DNA from: an uncultured Clostridia bacterium
Lineage (GTDB): Bacteria > Bacillota > Clostridia > Christensenellales > UBA1242
Direction of reading: 5' to 3'
DNA length: 15,884 nt
Assembly: GCA_947384015.1 (NCBI GenBank)
Contig: CANDFN010000013.1
Location: 1 to 15,884 of the forward strand
Shown here piece by piece: positions 6,788 to 14,136 of the stretch (within the stretch, counting starts at the first letter, position 1; the number at the start of each line of letters is the position of its first letter). The notes under the pieces were generated by a model. That model was not told the origin of the DNA, searched no databases, and worked only from the letters and a program-made list of their open reading frames with translations. Made by a program: the position numbers and the translations under genes.

Positions 6788-7949
6788 ATTTTCTTAATTT
6801 ACGAAGGAACGGAGGAAGGTCATCATCATCAAGGAAAGGCTTTTTACCTTGAATAGAAATGTCTTCAACCTTATCTTTAGGTTGTTCTGTTTGGGTTTGT
6901 TCTGGTTCTGGAATAATTTTATCCTCTTCCCTTGGCTGTTGTGCTGTAAAAGTTTTAAAATCTACACTATTGTCTTTAAAGTTAGGAACAACTTCATTCG
7001 GTCTTGTATTATGGTCAAAACCTGTTGCAATAACTGTAATTTCTGTTTCCCCACTGCTGTCATTATTAATGCGCGCACCAAATATTACATTACAATCTTT
7101 GTCCGCAACATCACGAACTAAGTCTACAGCTTCGTAAACTTCTGCCAAAGTTAAATCTCTACCACCAGTAACGTTAATTAATATACCTGTAGCACCTTCT
7201 ATGCTTGTTTCTAATAATTGGCTTGTAACTGCTTGACGAACAGCTTCTATTGTTTTATTTGCGCCTCTGCCTTTACCAATACCCATGTGAGCAATACCCT
7301 TATCTCTCATAATAGTTGCCACATCGGCAAAGTCTAAGTTAATTAAACCGGTAACAGAAATTAAATCACTTACACCTTGAATTGCTTGACGTAAAACATC
7401 GTCAGCATAACGGAAAGCGTCCATAAATGGAACTTCCTTCTTTAAAATTGAATACAATTTTTCATTAGGAACAATAACCAAGCTGTCTACATACTTGCTC
7501 ATTTCTCTAATACCCATTTCTGCATTAGCGGCACGGCGAGGACCTTCAAACTTAAATGGTTTTGTTACAACACCAATAGTTAATATGCCCATTTCACGTG
7601 CTAATTGTGCAATAACTGGTGCCGCACCCGTTCCTGTGCCACCACCCATACCTGTTGTAATAAATAACAAGTCTGTGCCTTCTAATAATTTTTTTAGTTC
7701 ATCTCTGCTTTCTTCTGCTGCTTGACGTCCTGCTTCTGGATTAGCACCTGCTCCCAAACCTTTTGTAAGGTTAGCACCAATTTGCATGGTTTCATCTGCG
7801 TTAGACATCATGAGGTCTTGTTTATCTGTATTAACAGAAATAAACTTAGCACCCTGTATTCCAGCTGCTACCATACGATTAACGGCGTTGTTTCCGCCTC
7901 CGCCAACACCTATAACTTTAATATTACATACATTATTTGCGTAATTCAT
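6786..7949 (-). CDS. ftsZ: Cell division protein FtsZ
   Basis: Tubulin-like GTPase that polymerises into the Z ring, the scaffold of division and of the asymmetric sporulation septum. 387 residues. The nucleotide-binding glycines GVGGGGNNAVNRM (14-26), the tubulin signature GGGTGTG (102-108) and the T7 loop NLDFADV (204-210), which completes the GTPase site of the next subunit, are all intact. A variable linker rich in Gln, Glu and Pro (about 320-370) leads to the C-terminal binding peptide DDLPPFLRKLRK, which docks FtsA, SepF and other partners. The ATG has a perfect AGGAGG four to five bases upstream, and that sequence contains the ftsA stop codon, so ftsA and ftsZ are translationally coupled. 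Transcribed from the ftsA promoter. Confidence 0.98.
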   Translation of the reverse strand: MNYANNVCNIKVIGVGGGGNNAVNRMVAAGIQGAKFISVNTDKQDLMMSNADETMQIGANLTKGLGAGANPEAGRQAAEESRDELKKLLEGTDLLFITTGMGGGTGTGAAPVIAQLAREMGILTIGVVTKPFKFEGPRRAANAEMGIREMSKYVDSLVIVPNEKLYSILKKEVPFMDAFRYADDVLRQAIQGVSDLISVTGLINLDFADVATIMRDKGIAHMGIGKGRGANKTIEAVRQAVTSQLLETSIEGATGILINVTGGRDLTLAEVYEAVDLVRDVADKDCNVIFGARINNDSSGETEITVIATGFDHNTRPNEVVPNFKDNSVDFKTFTAQQPREEDKIIPEPEQTQTEQPKDKVEDISIQGKKPFLDDDDLPPFLRKLRK

Positions 7950-7958
7950 AATTACCTC

Positions 7959-9071
7959 CTATACCACAATTTTAGCAAGCGATGCCAAGCCCGTTTTTGA
8001 TGTTTGATATTTTTCCTTTGAATTATCTAACGGAATTTTATACTCATATACGTCTAACCCAGTAACTTCCTTGATTACACCTTTAACACCTTTAAAGTTA
8101 GCCAAACCATCACCAGTTAAATATACATCAATATCTTTAAAAATATCGTCCACTTTAAGAATGTTGCCTATAATTTTTGCTATAATCTCTATTCTGCTAC
8201 GGACAATTTGATTTGTCATATTTATTGGCGCTTTTATTAAGCTACCATGTGAACATACTTCATAGTTTTCGTTTTTAGTTGTTTCTATAGTAAGAATAAC
8301 TTTACGTTTTATTAATTCTGCCTCTTTAAAACTCATACCCAAAACTTGCATTATGTCTGATGAGATATGCCCACCGCCTAACGAGAAGGAACTTAACAAC
8401 GCCAAACCTTCACCTTTATAAACACATACACTAGTTGAGATATGCCCTACATCTACAACAGCAACGGGTTTTGTTGTTTCCACCTGCTTTGCACACATTA
8501 AAGCTTGCCCAAGTGGGGTGCTAATAAATTCAACATTTGTAACACCCATATTATTTAACAATGTTGTAAAAGTTGTAATAAAATTATTTTTTGCCAAAAC
8601 AAAACTTGCATCCATTGTTAAATGTGAGGTGCGTTTACCTATTGGATTTAGAGTTTTTACATTATCATCCAAAACATATTGCATTGCACTATAGTTTATA
8701 ACCGAATATTCTTCACTATCGCCAAAAGACTTATTAGTTTCAAACAAATCTAGCACATCTGTATTTGTTACTTTACGGACATTAACAAATTGCCTAGATA
8801 TACGTTTACATGCAACCTTGCAAAATTCCGCAGGCACACCAACATAAATTGAGTGAATTGGTTTACGCATTTTTGCAAACATACCATCTACCAAACGGAA
8901 AAGCACATCCTCCAAATCTGTTGGAGATAAAAACTCACCATCCATATAGCCGTCATACAAAACATCTTCCTGTGCAACAATTTTAACCATACCAGCATAG
9001 GAAGAACATGCAAGTAAAACTATTTTTGATGAACCAATATCTAATATGTATTTTAGTTTGTTTTGCACCAT
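7959..9071 (-). CDS. ftsA: Cell division protein FtsA, short form without C-terminal membrane helix
   Basis: Actin-like ATPase that normally tethers FtsZ filaments to the membrane. Phosphate-1 loop DIGSSK (11-16), the FtsA-specific 1C subdomain (about 82-165, including the YVLDDNVKTLNPIG segment), phosphate-2 VVDVGHISTS (205-214) and the adenosine motif YLTGDGLANFKG (317-328) identify the family. At 370 residues it is about 50 shorter than typical FtsA: it stops at TGLASLAKIVV (360-370), right after the ATPase core. The usual linker and amphipathic membrane-targeting helix are absent, and there is no downstream continuation, since the stop overlaps the ftsZ ribosome binding site. ATG at 9071 has AGAGGGG just upstream; the GTG next to it is less likely. 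First gene of the ftsA-ftsZ unit. Confidence 0.88.
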   Translation of the reverse strand: MVQNKLKYILDIGSSKIVLLACSSYAGMVKIVAQEDVLYDGYMDGEFLSPTDLEDVLFRLVDGMFAKMRKPIHSIYVGVPAEFCKVACKRISRQFVNVRKVTNTDVLDLFETNKSFGDSEEYSVINYSAMQYVLDDNVKTLNPIGKRTSHLTMDASFVLAKNNFITTFTTLLNNMGVTNVEFISTPLGQALMCAKQVETTKPVAVVDVGHISTSVCVYKGEGLALLSSFSLGGGHISSDIMQVLGMSFKEAELIKRKVILTIETTKNENYEVCSHGSLIKAPINMTNQIVRSRIEIIAKIIGNILKVDDIFKDIDVYLTGDGLANFKGVKGVIKEVTGLDVYEYKIPLDNSKEKYQTSKTGLASLAKIVV

Positions 9072-9092
9072 GCCCCTCTTATTATTAATTTA

Positions 9093-9121
9093 ATTATACT
9101 AACAATTAAACGGCATGTCAA
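9093..9121 (-). promoter_or_regulatory. Consensus sigma-A promoter of ftsA-ftsZ
   Basis: Minus strand TTGACA (9121-9116), 17-base spacer and TATAAT (9098-9093): a perfect match to consensus in both boxes. Transcription should start near 9086, leaving a leader of about 15 bases with the ribosome binding site. It makes ftsAZ independent of the upstream murE-ftsQ operon. Confidence 0.9.
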
Positions 9122-9170
9122 ACAATTTTACACACATTAACACTTTTTTTGTAATATTTTTTGACACACC

Positions 9171-9182
9171 ACTATATATTGA
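9171..9182. repeat. AT-rich palindrome-like site, copy 1 (diverged)
   Basis: ACTATATATTGA differs at two positions from the perfect palindrome ACAATATATTGT at 9289. Might be a weak binding site for the same factor, but in AT-rich DNA such similarity can arise by chance. Confidence 0.25.
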
Positions 9183-9244
9183 GTCTATATTTCAAATAGC
9201 ACCCCAAGTAAAGTTTAATTATAATATTATTTTTTTATAAGCGT

Positions 9245-9260
9245 TTGTTATATTGTTATA
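9245..9260. repeat. Tandem 8-bp repeat TTGTTATA x2
   Basis: Two adjacent exact copies of TTGTTATA (9245-9252, 9253-9260) in the non-coding region upstream of ftsA. Function unknown. Confidence 0.5.
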
Positions 9261-9288
9261 TTTTTGTAAAAACCTCAACACGATCAAC

Positions 9289-9331
9289 ACAATATATTGT
9301 CAACTTACGCATATCCCGCACAATATATTAC
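9289..9331. repeat. Pair of ACAATATATT repeats spaced by three helical turns
   Basis: ACAATATATTGT at 9289-9300 is a perfect 12-bp palindrome. ACAATATATTAC at 9320-9331 repeats its first ten bases exactly, and both are preceded by C. Centre-to-centre spacing is 31 bases, close to three DNA turns, so two dimers would sit on the same face. A possible regulator-binding cluster, about 180 bases upstream of the ftsA promoter. Confidence 0.4.
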
Positions 9332-9374
9332 ATACAACACCTTGATGCACCAATTATAAAACTACAACATCTAG

Positions 9375-9406
9375 AAAAAAGCCAGTAATTAGCAATTACT
9401 GACTTT
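9375..9406 (-). terminator. Intrinsic terminator of the murE-ftsQ operon
   Basis: On the minus strand a 13-bp stem (9406-9394 with 9390-9378, one T-G wobble) with a 3-base loop is followed by a run of Ts (9380-9375). It begins eight bases after the ftsQ stop, and separates this operon from ftsAZ. Confidence 0.9.
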
Positions 9407-9414
9407 AAACCATA

Positions 9415-10377
9415 TTAGACTGAGCTTTTTTGCATTAATACAATCTTACCTTCTTGATATGTGCAAACTATAACATCATTATCTTCTGTTAATTTGCTTA
9501 GTGCAGAAAAACTTAAATTTACTTTTTCTAGCAAATCTTTATCAGGACGATATATTTGAATATATCTTACATTTTCTCCGTCTTTTATTTGCATTGTTAC
9601 CCAGTATAAGTTTTTAGCTTGTTCTGTAAACCTATCGTCCACTACAACTTTAGATAAAGTTATTTTATTTATAACTTTTGAATAAGTATCTCTTTCTATA
9701 AATTTTGCACCAGTTTCGTTTGTAACTTTGAATTGACCATCTTCTTGTTTTATTGTTACCGCACTACAAACTGCGCTAAATATATTTGAGGAATAATTTT
9801 GAATGGTTGTTGTTGAAAGTTTATCATAATAAGGCCTACGTGTTATTACCGAATCATCACTTAAAACAAGTTTTGTATAATTTTCTTTAACTTCTTCATC
9901 ATAGCCTATTCCTAATTTATCTAATATAACAAGTTCTTCATCCAAAACATAAAAGCCTATATTTGAATCAAACTCTGTATCTACTTGCATATAATACATT
10001 CCAACACGTTGACGAACTTTTATTTCTATCCCAATAGCACTAACCGTTCTTATTTGAACAACTTTTAAACTTGGGTATGTTTTTTCTATGTTATTTTTTG
10101 CCTTTTCTTTATTTACTGAGAAGATTGGAGTGCCTTTTTTTAAGCCTGCAGCCTTTAAAATCATATCATTTGTTAAGTTTATTTGTATTTTTTTACCATT
10201 ATCATCGGTATCAACATTCCCCTTTTCGTTAATTTGATACATGTATAACGGATATTCCTCTGCAGATAATGGACTGATTTCTATTTTACGTAAACAAAAA
10301 ACCACACCAAACAATATTATTAATAGTGTTACAATTCCTAATAAAACAGATAAAATAATTATACGTTTTTTGCTCAT
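9415..10377 (-). CDS. ftsQ: Cell division protein FtsQ/DivIB (POTRA domain)
   Basis: Single-pass division protein that links and regulates the septal wall synthesis complex with FtsL/DivIC and FtsB. 320 residues: a short basic N-terminus, a membrane segment at about 6-29, then an extracytoplasmic POTRA domain (about 30-125), recognised by LTNDMILKAAGLKKGTPIFSVN followed by IEKTYPSLKVVQIR and IEIKVRQRVGMYY. A second beta-rich domain fills about 126-315 and includes YVLDEELVILDK, typical of FtsQ. Between the first POTRA strand (KIEIS) and its first helix there is an extra segment of about 35 residues with an Asp/Asn/Gly-rich stretch (NEKGNVDTDDNGKK), not usual here. Its ATG overlaps the murA TGA as ATGA. 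Last gene of the operon. Sequence of this family is poorly conserved, so naming rests on domain order plus location. Confidence 0.82.
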   Translation of the reverse strand: MSKKRIIILSVLLGIVTLLIILFGVVFCLRKIEISPLSAEEYPLYMYQINEKGNVDTDDNGKKIQINLTNDMILKAAGLKKGTPIFSVNKEKAKNNIEKTYPSLKVVQIRTVSAIGIEIKVRQRVGMYYMQVDTEFDSNIGFYVLDEELVILDKLGIGYDEEVKENYTKLVLSDDSVITRRPYYDKLSTTTIQNYSSNIFSAVCSAVTIKQEDGQFKVTNETGAKFIERDTYSKVINKITLSKVVVDDRFTEQAKNLYWVTMQIKDGENVRYIQIYRPDKDLLEKVNLSFSALSKLTEDNDVIVCTYQEGKIVLMQKSSV

Positions 10378-11630
10378 ATTCTTCTTATGTTAGCACCTAA
10401 AGAACGTAAAACAAAATCTAACTGTTGGTAACCCCTATCTATAAAATGAACATTATTAACTTTTGTTGTGCCTTCTGCCACAAGAGACGCCAACACCAAA
10501 GCAGCTCCACCGCGTAAATCTTTAGCATATACTTCTGCACCAAATAATTTACCGCCAATAACCTCAACTTCGTTTTTGTTTACTTGATGTATATTAGCTC
10601 CCATTTTAATAAGCTCGGTTGTAGTTAGAAAGCGATTTTCAAACAAATTTTCTGTAATAATAGTTTTGCCACAACCCACACAACATGCAGTAAGCATCAT
10701 AGATTGCAAATCTGTAGGAAAATCTGGATAATAACCCGTGCAAATGCTTGTTAGATTTTTTAGTTCTCCATTGCTAGTTATTTTAATTATATCACAGTTA
10801 ATTTCAATTTTGCAACCTATTGAAAGCAATTTATTAATTAAATTTTTATTTTCTTCAGGATTGCTGTTTTTTATAACAACTTCACCACCACACATTGCAG
10901 TAGCCAACATCAATGTTCCTGCTACAATGCGATCTGCTGATGGTTTGTATTGTATGCCATTTAAAAAACTTACCCCACATATAGTTATTACACCAGTTCC
11001 AGCACCTTCAATTTTTGCCCCCATTTGGTTTAAAAAGTTACACAGTTCTACCACTTCCGGTTCTTTTGCCGCATTAATAATTGTTGTAATACCAGGAAGA
11101 AGGCATGCAAATTGAATAATATTTTCAGTAGCACCCACACTTGGCAACTTTAATTTTATTCTGCCAGCAACAGCATTTGTTGCATCAAACTTTAAATAAT
11201 TGCCACTACGACCAACCCTTACTTTTAACCTTTTTAGCGCTTTAATATGTATGTCTATCGGTCTTGCGCCTATATTGCAGCCTCCAGGCATTGCTATTGT
11301 GCATTGTTTAAACCTTGCTAACATTGCACCCAAAAAGAATATTGAAGAACGCATTGTTTTAGCAAGTTTACAACCAATCTTTATGTTTCTTGCATTTATA
11401 GGATTCAACAACAAAGAATTGCCCTTTACCTTTGTTTTTATCTTTAATTTTTTTAATATCTTTAACATATTAAAAACATCTGTAATTTGAGGGAAGTTAT
11501 TTATTACCACTTGCTGAGAGGTTAACAAACAGGCCGAAAGCAATGGTAGTGTTCCATTTTTGGAAGTTTGAACATCCACCTCGCCAAAAAGTTTATTACC
11601 ACCAACTATTTTATATGAATCTTTTTTCAT
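10374..11630 (-). CDS. murA: UDP-N-acetylglucosamine 1-carboxyvinyltransferase (MurA)
   Basis: Cytoplasmic enzyme of the first committed peptidoglycan step, moving enolpyruvate from phosphoenolpyruvate to UDP-GlcNAc. 418 residues, the standard length. Catalytic residues are present: Lys24-Asn25 in TSKNGTLPL, Cys118 in MPGGCNIGARPIDIH (so the fosfomycin target cysteine is retained), GATEN (166-170), Asp307 in FPTD, ENRF (331-334) and Arg373 in DLRGGAALVLA. The EPSP-synthase-like double fold is expected. The start is supported by the family-typical KIVGGNKLFGEV at residues 7-18. No Shine-Dalgarno precedes the ATG; instead it lies in the right arm of an inverted repeat in the 27-base gap after ftsW. 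It overlaps ftsQ by four bases. Many Bacillota have two MurA paralogues; which one this is cannot be decided from the sequence alone. Confidence 0.95.
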   Translation of the reverse strand: MKKDSYKIVGGNKLFGEVDVQTSKNGTLPLLSACLLTSQQVVINNFPQITDVFNMLKILKKLKIKTKVKGNSLLLNPINARNIKIGCKLAKTMRSSIFFLGAMLARFKQCTIAMPGGCNIGARPIDIHIKALKRLKVRVGRSGNYLKFDATNAVAGRIKLKLPSVGATENIIQFACLLPGITTIINAAKEPEVVELCNFLNQMGAKIEGAGTGVITICGVSFLNGIQYKPSADRIVAGTLMLATAMCGGEVVIKNSNPEENKNLINKLLSIGCKIEINCDIIKITSNGELKNLTSICTGYYPDFPTDLQSMMLTACCVGCGKTIITENLFENRFLTTTELIKMGANIHQVNKNEVEVIGGKLFGAEVYAKDLRGGAALVLASLVAEGTTKVNNVHFIDRGYQQLDFVLRSLGANIRRI

Positions 11631-11646
11631 AATATATAATATGAAA
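11625..11646 (-). repeat. Inverted repeat spanning the murA start codon
   Basis: TTTCATA (11646-11640 on the minus strand) and TATGAAA (11631-11625) are perfect 7-base arms around an 8-base AU-rich loop; the second arm contains the murA ATG. There is no ribosome binding site in the gap. The hairpin would be weak (mostly A-U), but could influence murA initiation. Confidence 0.4.
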
Positions 11647-11657
11647 TTTTTTGTAGT

Positions 11658-12812
11658 TTAGATATGAAATTTTCTTTTTGTTTGTTTTATAGGAGCTGAC
11701 AAATTCATTAAACCAACTTCTTTTAAATTTTGTTTTTCAACATTTAACACCACCCCAATAGCAGATATGAACACAAATAAAGAGGTGCTTCCAGCGCTAA
11801 TAAACGGCAAAGGCAACCCTGTTGGAGGAATAGATCCTGTTACAACAGCAATATTTAAAATAACTTGAATGCTAATTATTGCACCAATTCCAAAGCACAA
11901 GAATGCTGAAAATTTATTATTACTGCGCATACCAACTTTAAATATTGTTACAATTAAAATAACATAAACAACCACCAACATTAAGCAACCCATAAAACCC
12001 AACTCTTCTGCTATTATTGAAAATATAAAATCACTTTCGCTAAAAGGTAGGAACAATTCAGCTTGTCTACTATTAAATAAACCAACTCCCCACACTCCAC
12101 CGCTTCCAATTGCATATAAGGATTGTATTAATTGATAACCTTCATCCAACGGATTGTTCCAAGGGTTTAAAAATGCCACTATTCTGCTTAAACGATATGG
12201 TTCTATTAATATTAGCAACACAACCAAAGCAACCGCTGGCACTGCTAAAACACCAAAAATTTTTAACCTTAATCCACCTATAAATAGCATGAATATTAAT
12301 GTAAAAGCCACACACATTGTAATTGACATATTAGGCTCTAACATAATAAGCACACAATAAACCGCACCCGCAGCTAAAGTTATTGCTATATGTTTTATTT
12401 TTGACAGTTTATCACCATCTGCTAAATACCCAGCCAAAAAGAATACCAAACAAAACTTAGCAATTTCACTTGGTTGAATTGTAAAACTTCCAAAGCCTAT
12501 CCAACGCGTTGCGCCATAACTTGTCCTACCCAAACCTGGAACAAACACAAGCACTAAAAACACTATGCCAACGATGTAAAACATCCAGTAAAATTTTTTA
12601 TAAATTTTATTATTAACCAAACTTGTAATTGACAAACCGATTAACCCTATTACAACGCCTATAACTTGTTTTTTTAAATAAAAAAACTGATTGTTATATT
12701 GCACTGTAGCCGCATATTTACTGGCGCTATAAACCATTACACAACCAAAGATTGCAATGGCAAGTGTTGTTATTATTAGAGTTAAAATATATTTATTTTT
12801 TTTGATGCTCAT
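11658..12812 (-). CDS. ftsW: Septal peptidoglycan polymerase FtsW (SEDS family)
   Basis: Polytopic membrane glycosyltransferase that polymerises lipid II at the division site together with a class B penicillin-binding protein. 384 residues with about ten hydrophobic segments. SEDS hallmarks: GATRWIGFGSFTIQPSEIAK (100-119), EPYRLSRIVAFLNPWNNPLD, and GYQLIQSLYAIGSGGVWGVG, FLPFSESDFIFSIIAEELG with Asp261 as the likely catalytic acid, and VVTGSIPPTGLPLPFIS (323-339). The usual SYGGSSL that follows reads SAGSTSL here. It could in principle be the paralogues SpoVE or RodA, but location between murD and murA/ftsQ favours FtsW. Its ATG lies inside the end of murD (20-base overlap), with AAAGGTG about ten bases upstream, indicating coupled translation. 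murG, which commonly follows ftsW, is not here. Confidence 0.92.
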   Translation of the reverse strand: MSIKKNKYILTLIITTLAIAIFGCVMVYSASKYAATVQYNNQFFYLKKQVIGVVIGLIGLSITSLVNNKIYKKFYWMFYIVGIVFLVLVFVPGLGRTSYGATRWIGFGSFTIQPSEIAKFCLVFFLAGYLADGDKLSKIKHIAITLAAGAVYCVLIMLEPNMSITMCVAFTLIFMLFIGGLRLKIFGVLAVPAVALVVLLILIEPYRLSRIVAFLNPWNNPLDEGYQLIQSLYAIGSGGVWGVGLFNSRQAELFLPFSESDFIFSIIAEELGFMGCLMLVVVYVILIVTIFKVGMRSNNKFSAFLCFGIGAIISIQVILNIAVVTGSIPPTGLPLPFISAGSTSLFVFISAIGVVLNVEKQNLKEVGLMNLSAPIKQTKRKFHI

Positions 12813-14097
12813 ACTCTTGCACCTTTATATTAAAAGCCCTGCCTCGTTCTTTGTAATTTTTAAACTCGTCATAACTTGCGCTTGCTGGTGATAACACCAC
12901 ACTGTCGCCAGATTTCGCAATGCTTACCGCATAATCAAAAGCCTTAGACAAGTTTGAACAAGCCGTTATAGGAAAACTGTTGTTATTAGCTTCTATTAAA
13001 GAATCTGCAATTTCACCAAAGGCTACTAAACTTTTAACTTTGTGTGGAAGTTTTTTAAATAACTCGGTATAATCAAGGCCTTTAAACGAACCACCAACAA
13101 GTAAAATAATCGCACCACGAACAGCTTCTACACATGCCAAACACGAGGCAATATTTGTAGATTTACTATCGTTTATAAAAGTAACGTTTTCAACTTTTCC
13201 AACAAACTGGCACCTGAACTCGTCAGGAGTAAAAGCCAACAATGTTTTTACAATATCAGAATCTGGAACTTTCATAATATTTGCAAAACATATTGCACAC
13301 ATTATGTTTTGTATATTGTGCTTACCCTTCATTTTTAATTTGTTTATGGCTATAAGTTGACGCTGGTGTAAATATATGTAACCGTTTTTTAAATAAACAT
13401 CTGCGCTATGTGTTTGAGAATAAGTAATAGTCATAGCATTTTTATTGGGATGAATGTTTTTATCTAAATTTACAACTGCATAATCCGTTGATGATAAGTT
13501 AGAAAAAATGCTTCGTTTTAACTTGAAATATTCGTCATAAGTTTTATGGCGAACTAAATGGTCTGGCTCTACATTTAAAACGGTTGCTATATACGGATGA
13601 AACTCTTGTGCATGCTCTAACATAAAACTACTTACTTCTACAACTTTTATTGCATGTTTATTTTCCAACACTGCCCTAGAAAGCGGATAACCAATGTTTC
13701 CACAAGCAATAGCGTTATACTTTGTGTTTAAAATGGCTGTAATAAGTTCAACTGTAGTTGTTTTTCCATTTGTGCCAGTTACTGCCAAGATGTTTTTACA
13801 ATAAAGAGACGCAAACTCAATTTCACTATATACTCTTATTTTTTCTTTGTCTATTATTTTTAATATTGGATTATCTTTGTCTATTGACGGAGACACTATA
13901 ACAAAATCTAACCCTTTTACAGCATTCTCATCAAAATTCTGCACTAAAAAACAGTTGGTTAAATTTTTATTTTTATAAATCTCTTTATCATCATCATAAA
14001 CATAAACGTTTGCTCCTAATTTATTTAACAATTTAACAGCCCATTCGCCTGAAACAGACAAGCCATAAACTAAAGCATTTTTATTTTTTACTTTCAT
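12793..14097 (-). CDS. murD: UDP-N-acetylmuramoylalanine--D-glutamate ligase (MurD)
   Basis: ATP-dependent cytoplasmic ligase that adds D-glutamate to UDP-MurNAc-L-Ala. 434 residues, normal for the family. N-terminal Rossmann-like UDP domain (VYGLSVSGEWAVKLL, 10-24), central ATPase with the P-loop GTNGKTT (108-114), LNVEPDHLVRHKTYDEYFKLK with the likely carbamylated Lys194, MKGKHNIQN (257-264), and the C-terminal ligase domain with INDSKSTN (308-315) and LSPASASYDEFKNYKERG. Several usually constant positions differ: Met159 in SSFMLE (normally SSFQLE), Val182 in DHLVRH (normally Asp), and EFRCQ (293-297) where PHRLE is usual. The fold and P-loop are intact, so it is probably functional but divergent. 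ATG has AGGTG five bases upstream; 39 bases separate it from mraY, the only real gap in the murE-ftsW stretch. Confidence 0.93.
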   Translation of the reverse strand: MKVKNKNALVYGLSVSGEWAVKLLNKLGANVYVYDDDKEIYKNKNLTNCFLVQNFDENAVKGLDFVIVSPSIDKDNPILKIIDKEKIRVYSEIEFASLYCKNILAVTGTNGKTTTVELITAILNTKYNAIACGNIGYPLSRAVLENKHAIKVVEVSSFMLEHAQEFHPYIATVLNVEPDHLVRHKTYDEYFKLKRSIFSNLSSTDYAVVNLDKNIHPNKNAMTITYSQTHSADVYLKNGYIYLHQRQLIAINKLKMKGKHNIQNIMCAICFANIMKVPDSDIVKTLLAFTPDEFRCQFVGKVENVTFINDSKSTNIASCLACVEAVRGAIILLVGGSFKGLDYTELFKKLPHKVKSLVAFGEIADSLIEANNNSFPITACSNLSKAFDYAVSIAKSGDSVVLSPASASYDEFKNYKERGRAFNIKVQEYEHQKK

Positions 14098-14136
14098 TTT
14101 TCACCTATATAATAATACTAAAAATCTATCATTTTA

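Larger units (their letters stand above)
9072..9374. other. Non-coding region upstream of ftsA with repeat motifs
   Basis: About 300 bases with no supportable gene. It holds the ftsA promoter at its left end and, further upstream, several short repeats listed separately: palindromes around ACAATATATTGT, a tandem TTGTTATA, and three TCAAC copies (9275-9279, 9284-9288, 9300-9304). No tRNA, riboswitch or CRISPR pattern was seen. The only notable open frame (9115-9240, plus strand, 41 codons) lacks a ribosome binding site and overlaps the promoter. Confidence 0.7.

Noticed and set aside
6849..7725. Long open frames antisense to ftsZ
   Set aside because: They mirror the codon structure of ftsZ, have no family features or start signals, and ftsZ is certain.
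9155..9190. TTGACA at 9161 on the plus strand as a promoter for an antisense or small RNA
   Set aside because: No good -10 at 16-18 bases (TCTATA/CTATAT only) and no plus-strand gene or terminator with a U-tract downstream.
9115..9240. 41-codon open frame on the plus strand in the gap upstream of ftsA
   Set aside because: No ribosome binding site, Phe/Ile-rich composition expected of AT-rich noise, and it overlaps the ftsA promoter; not reported as a gene.
9245..9331. CRISPR-like or origin-like repeat array
   Set aside because: Repeats are 8-12 bases with irregular spacing and no conserved long repeat unit, no cas genes, and no DnaA box cluster.
9072..9374. SigH promoter upstream of ftsA, as in Bacillus
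   Set aside because: No AGGAATT/GAAT pair with correct spacing could be found on the minus strand.
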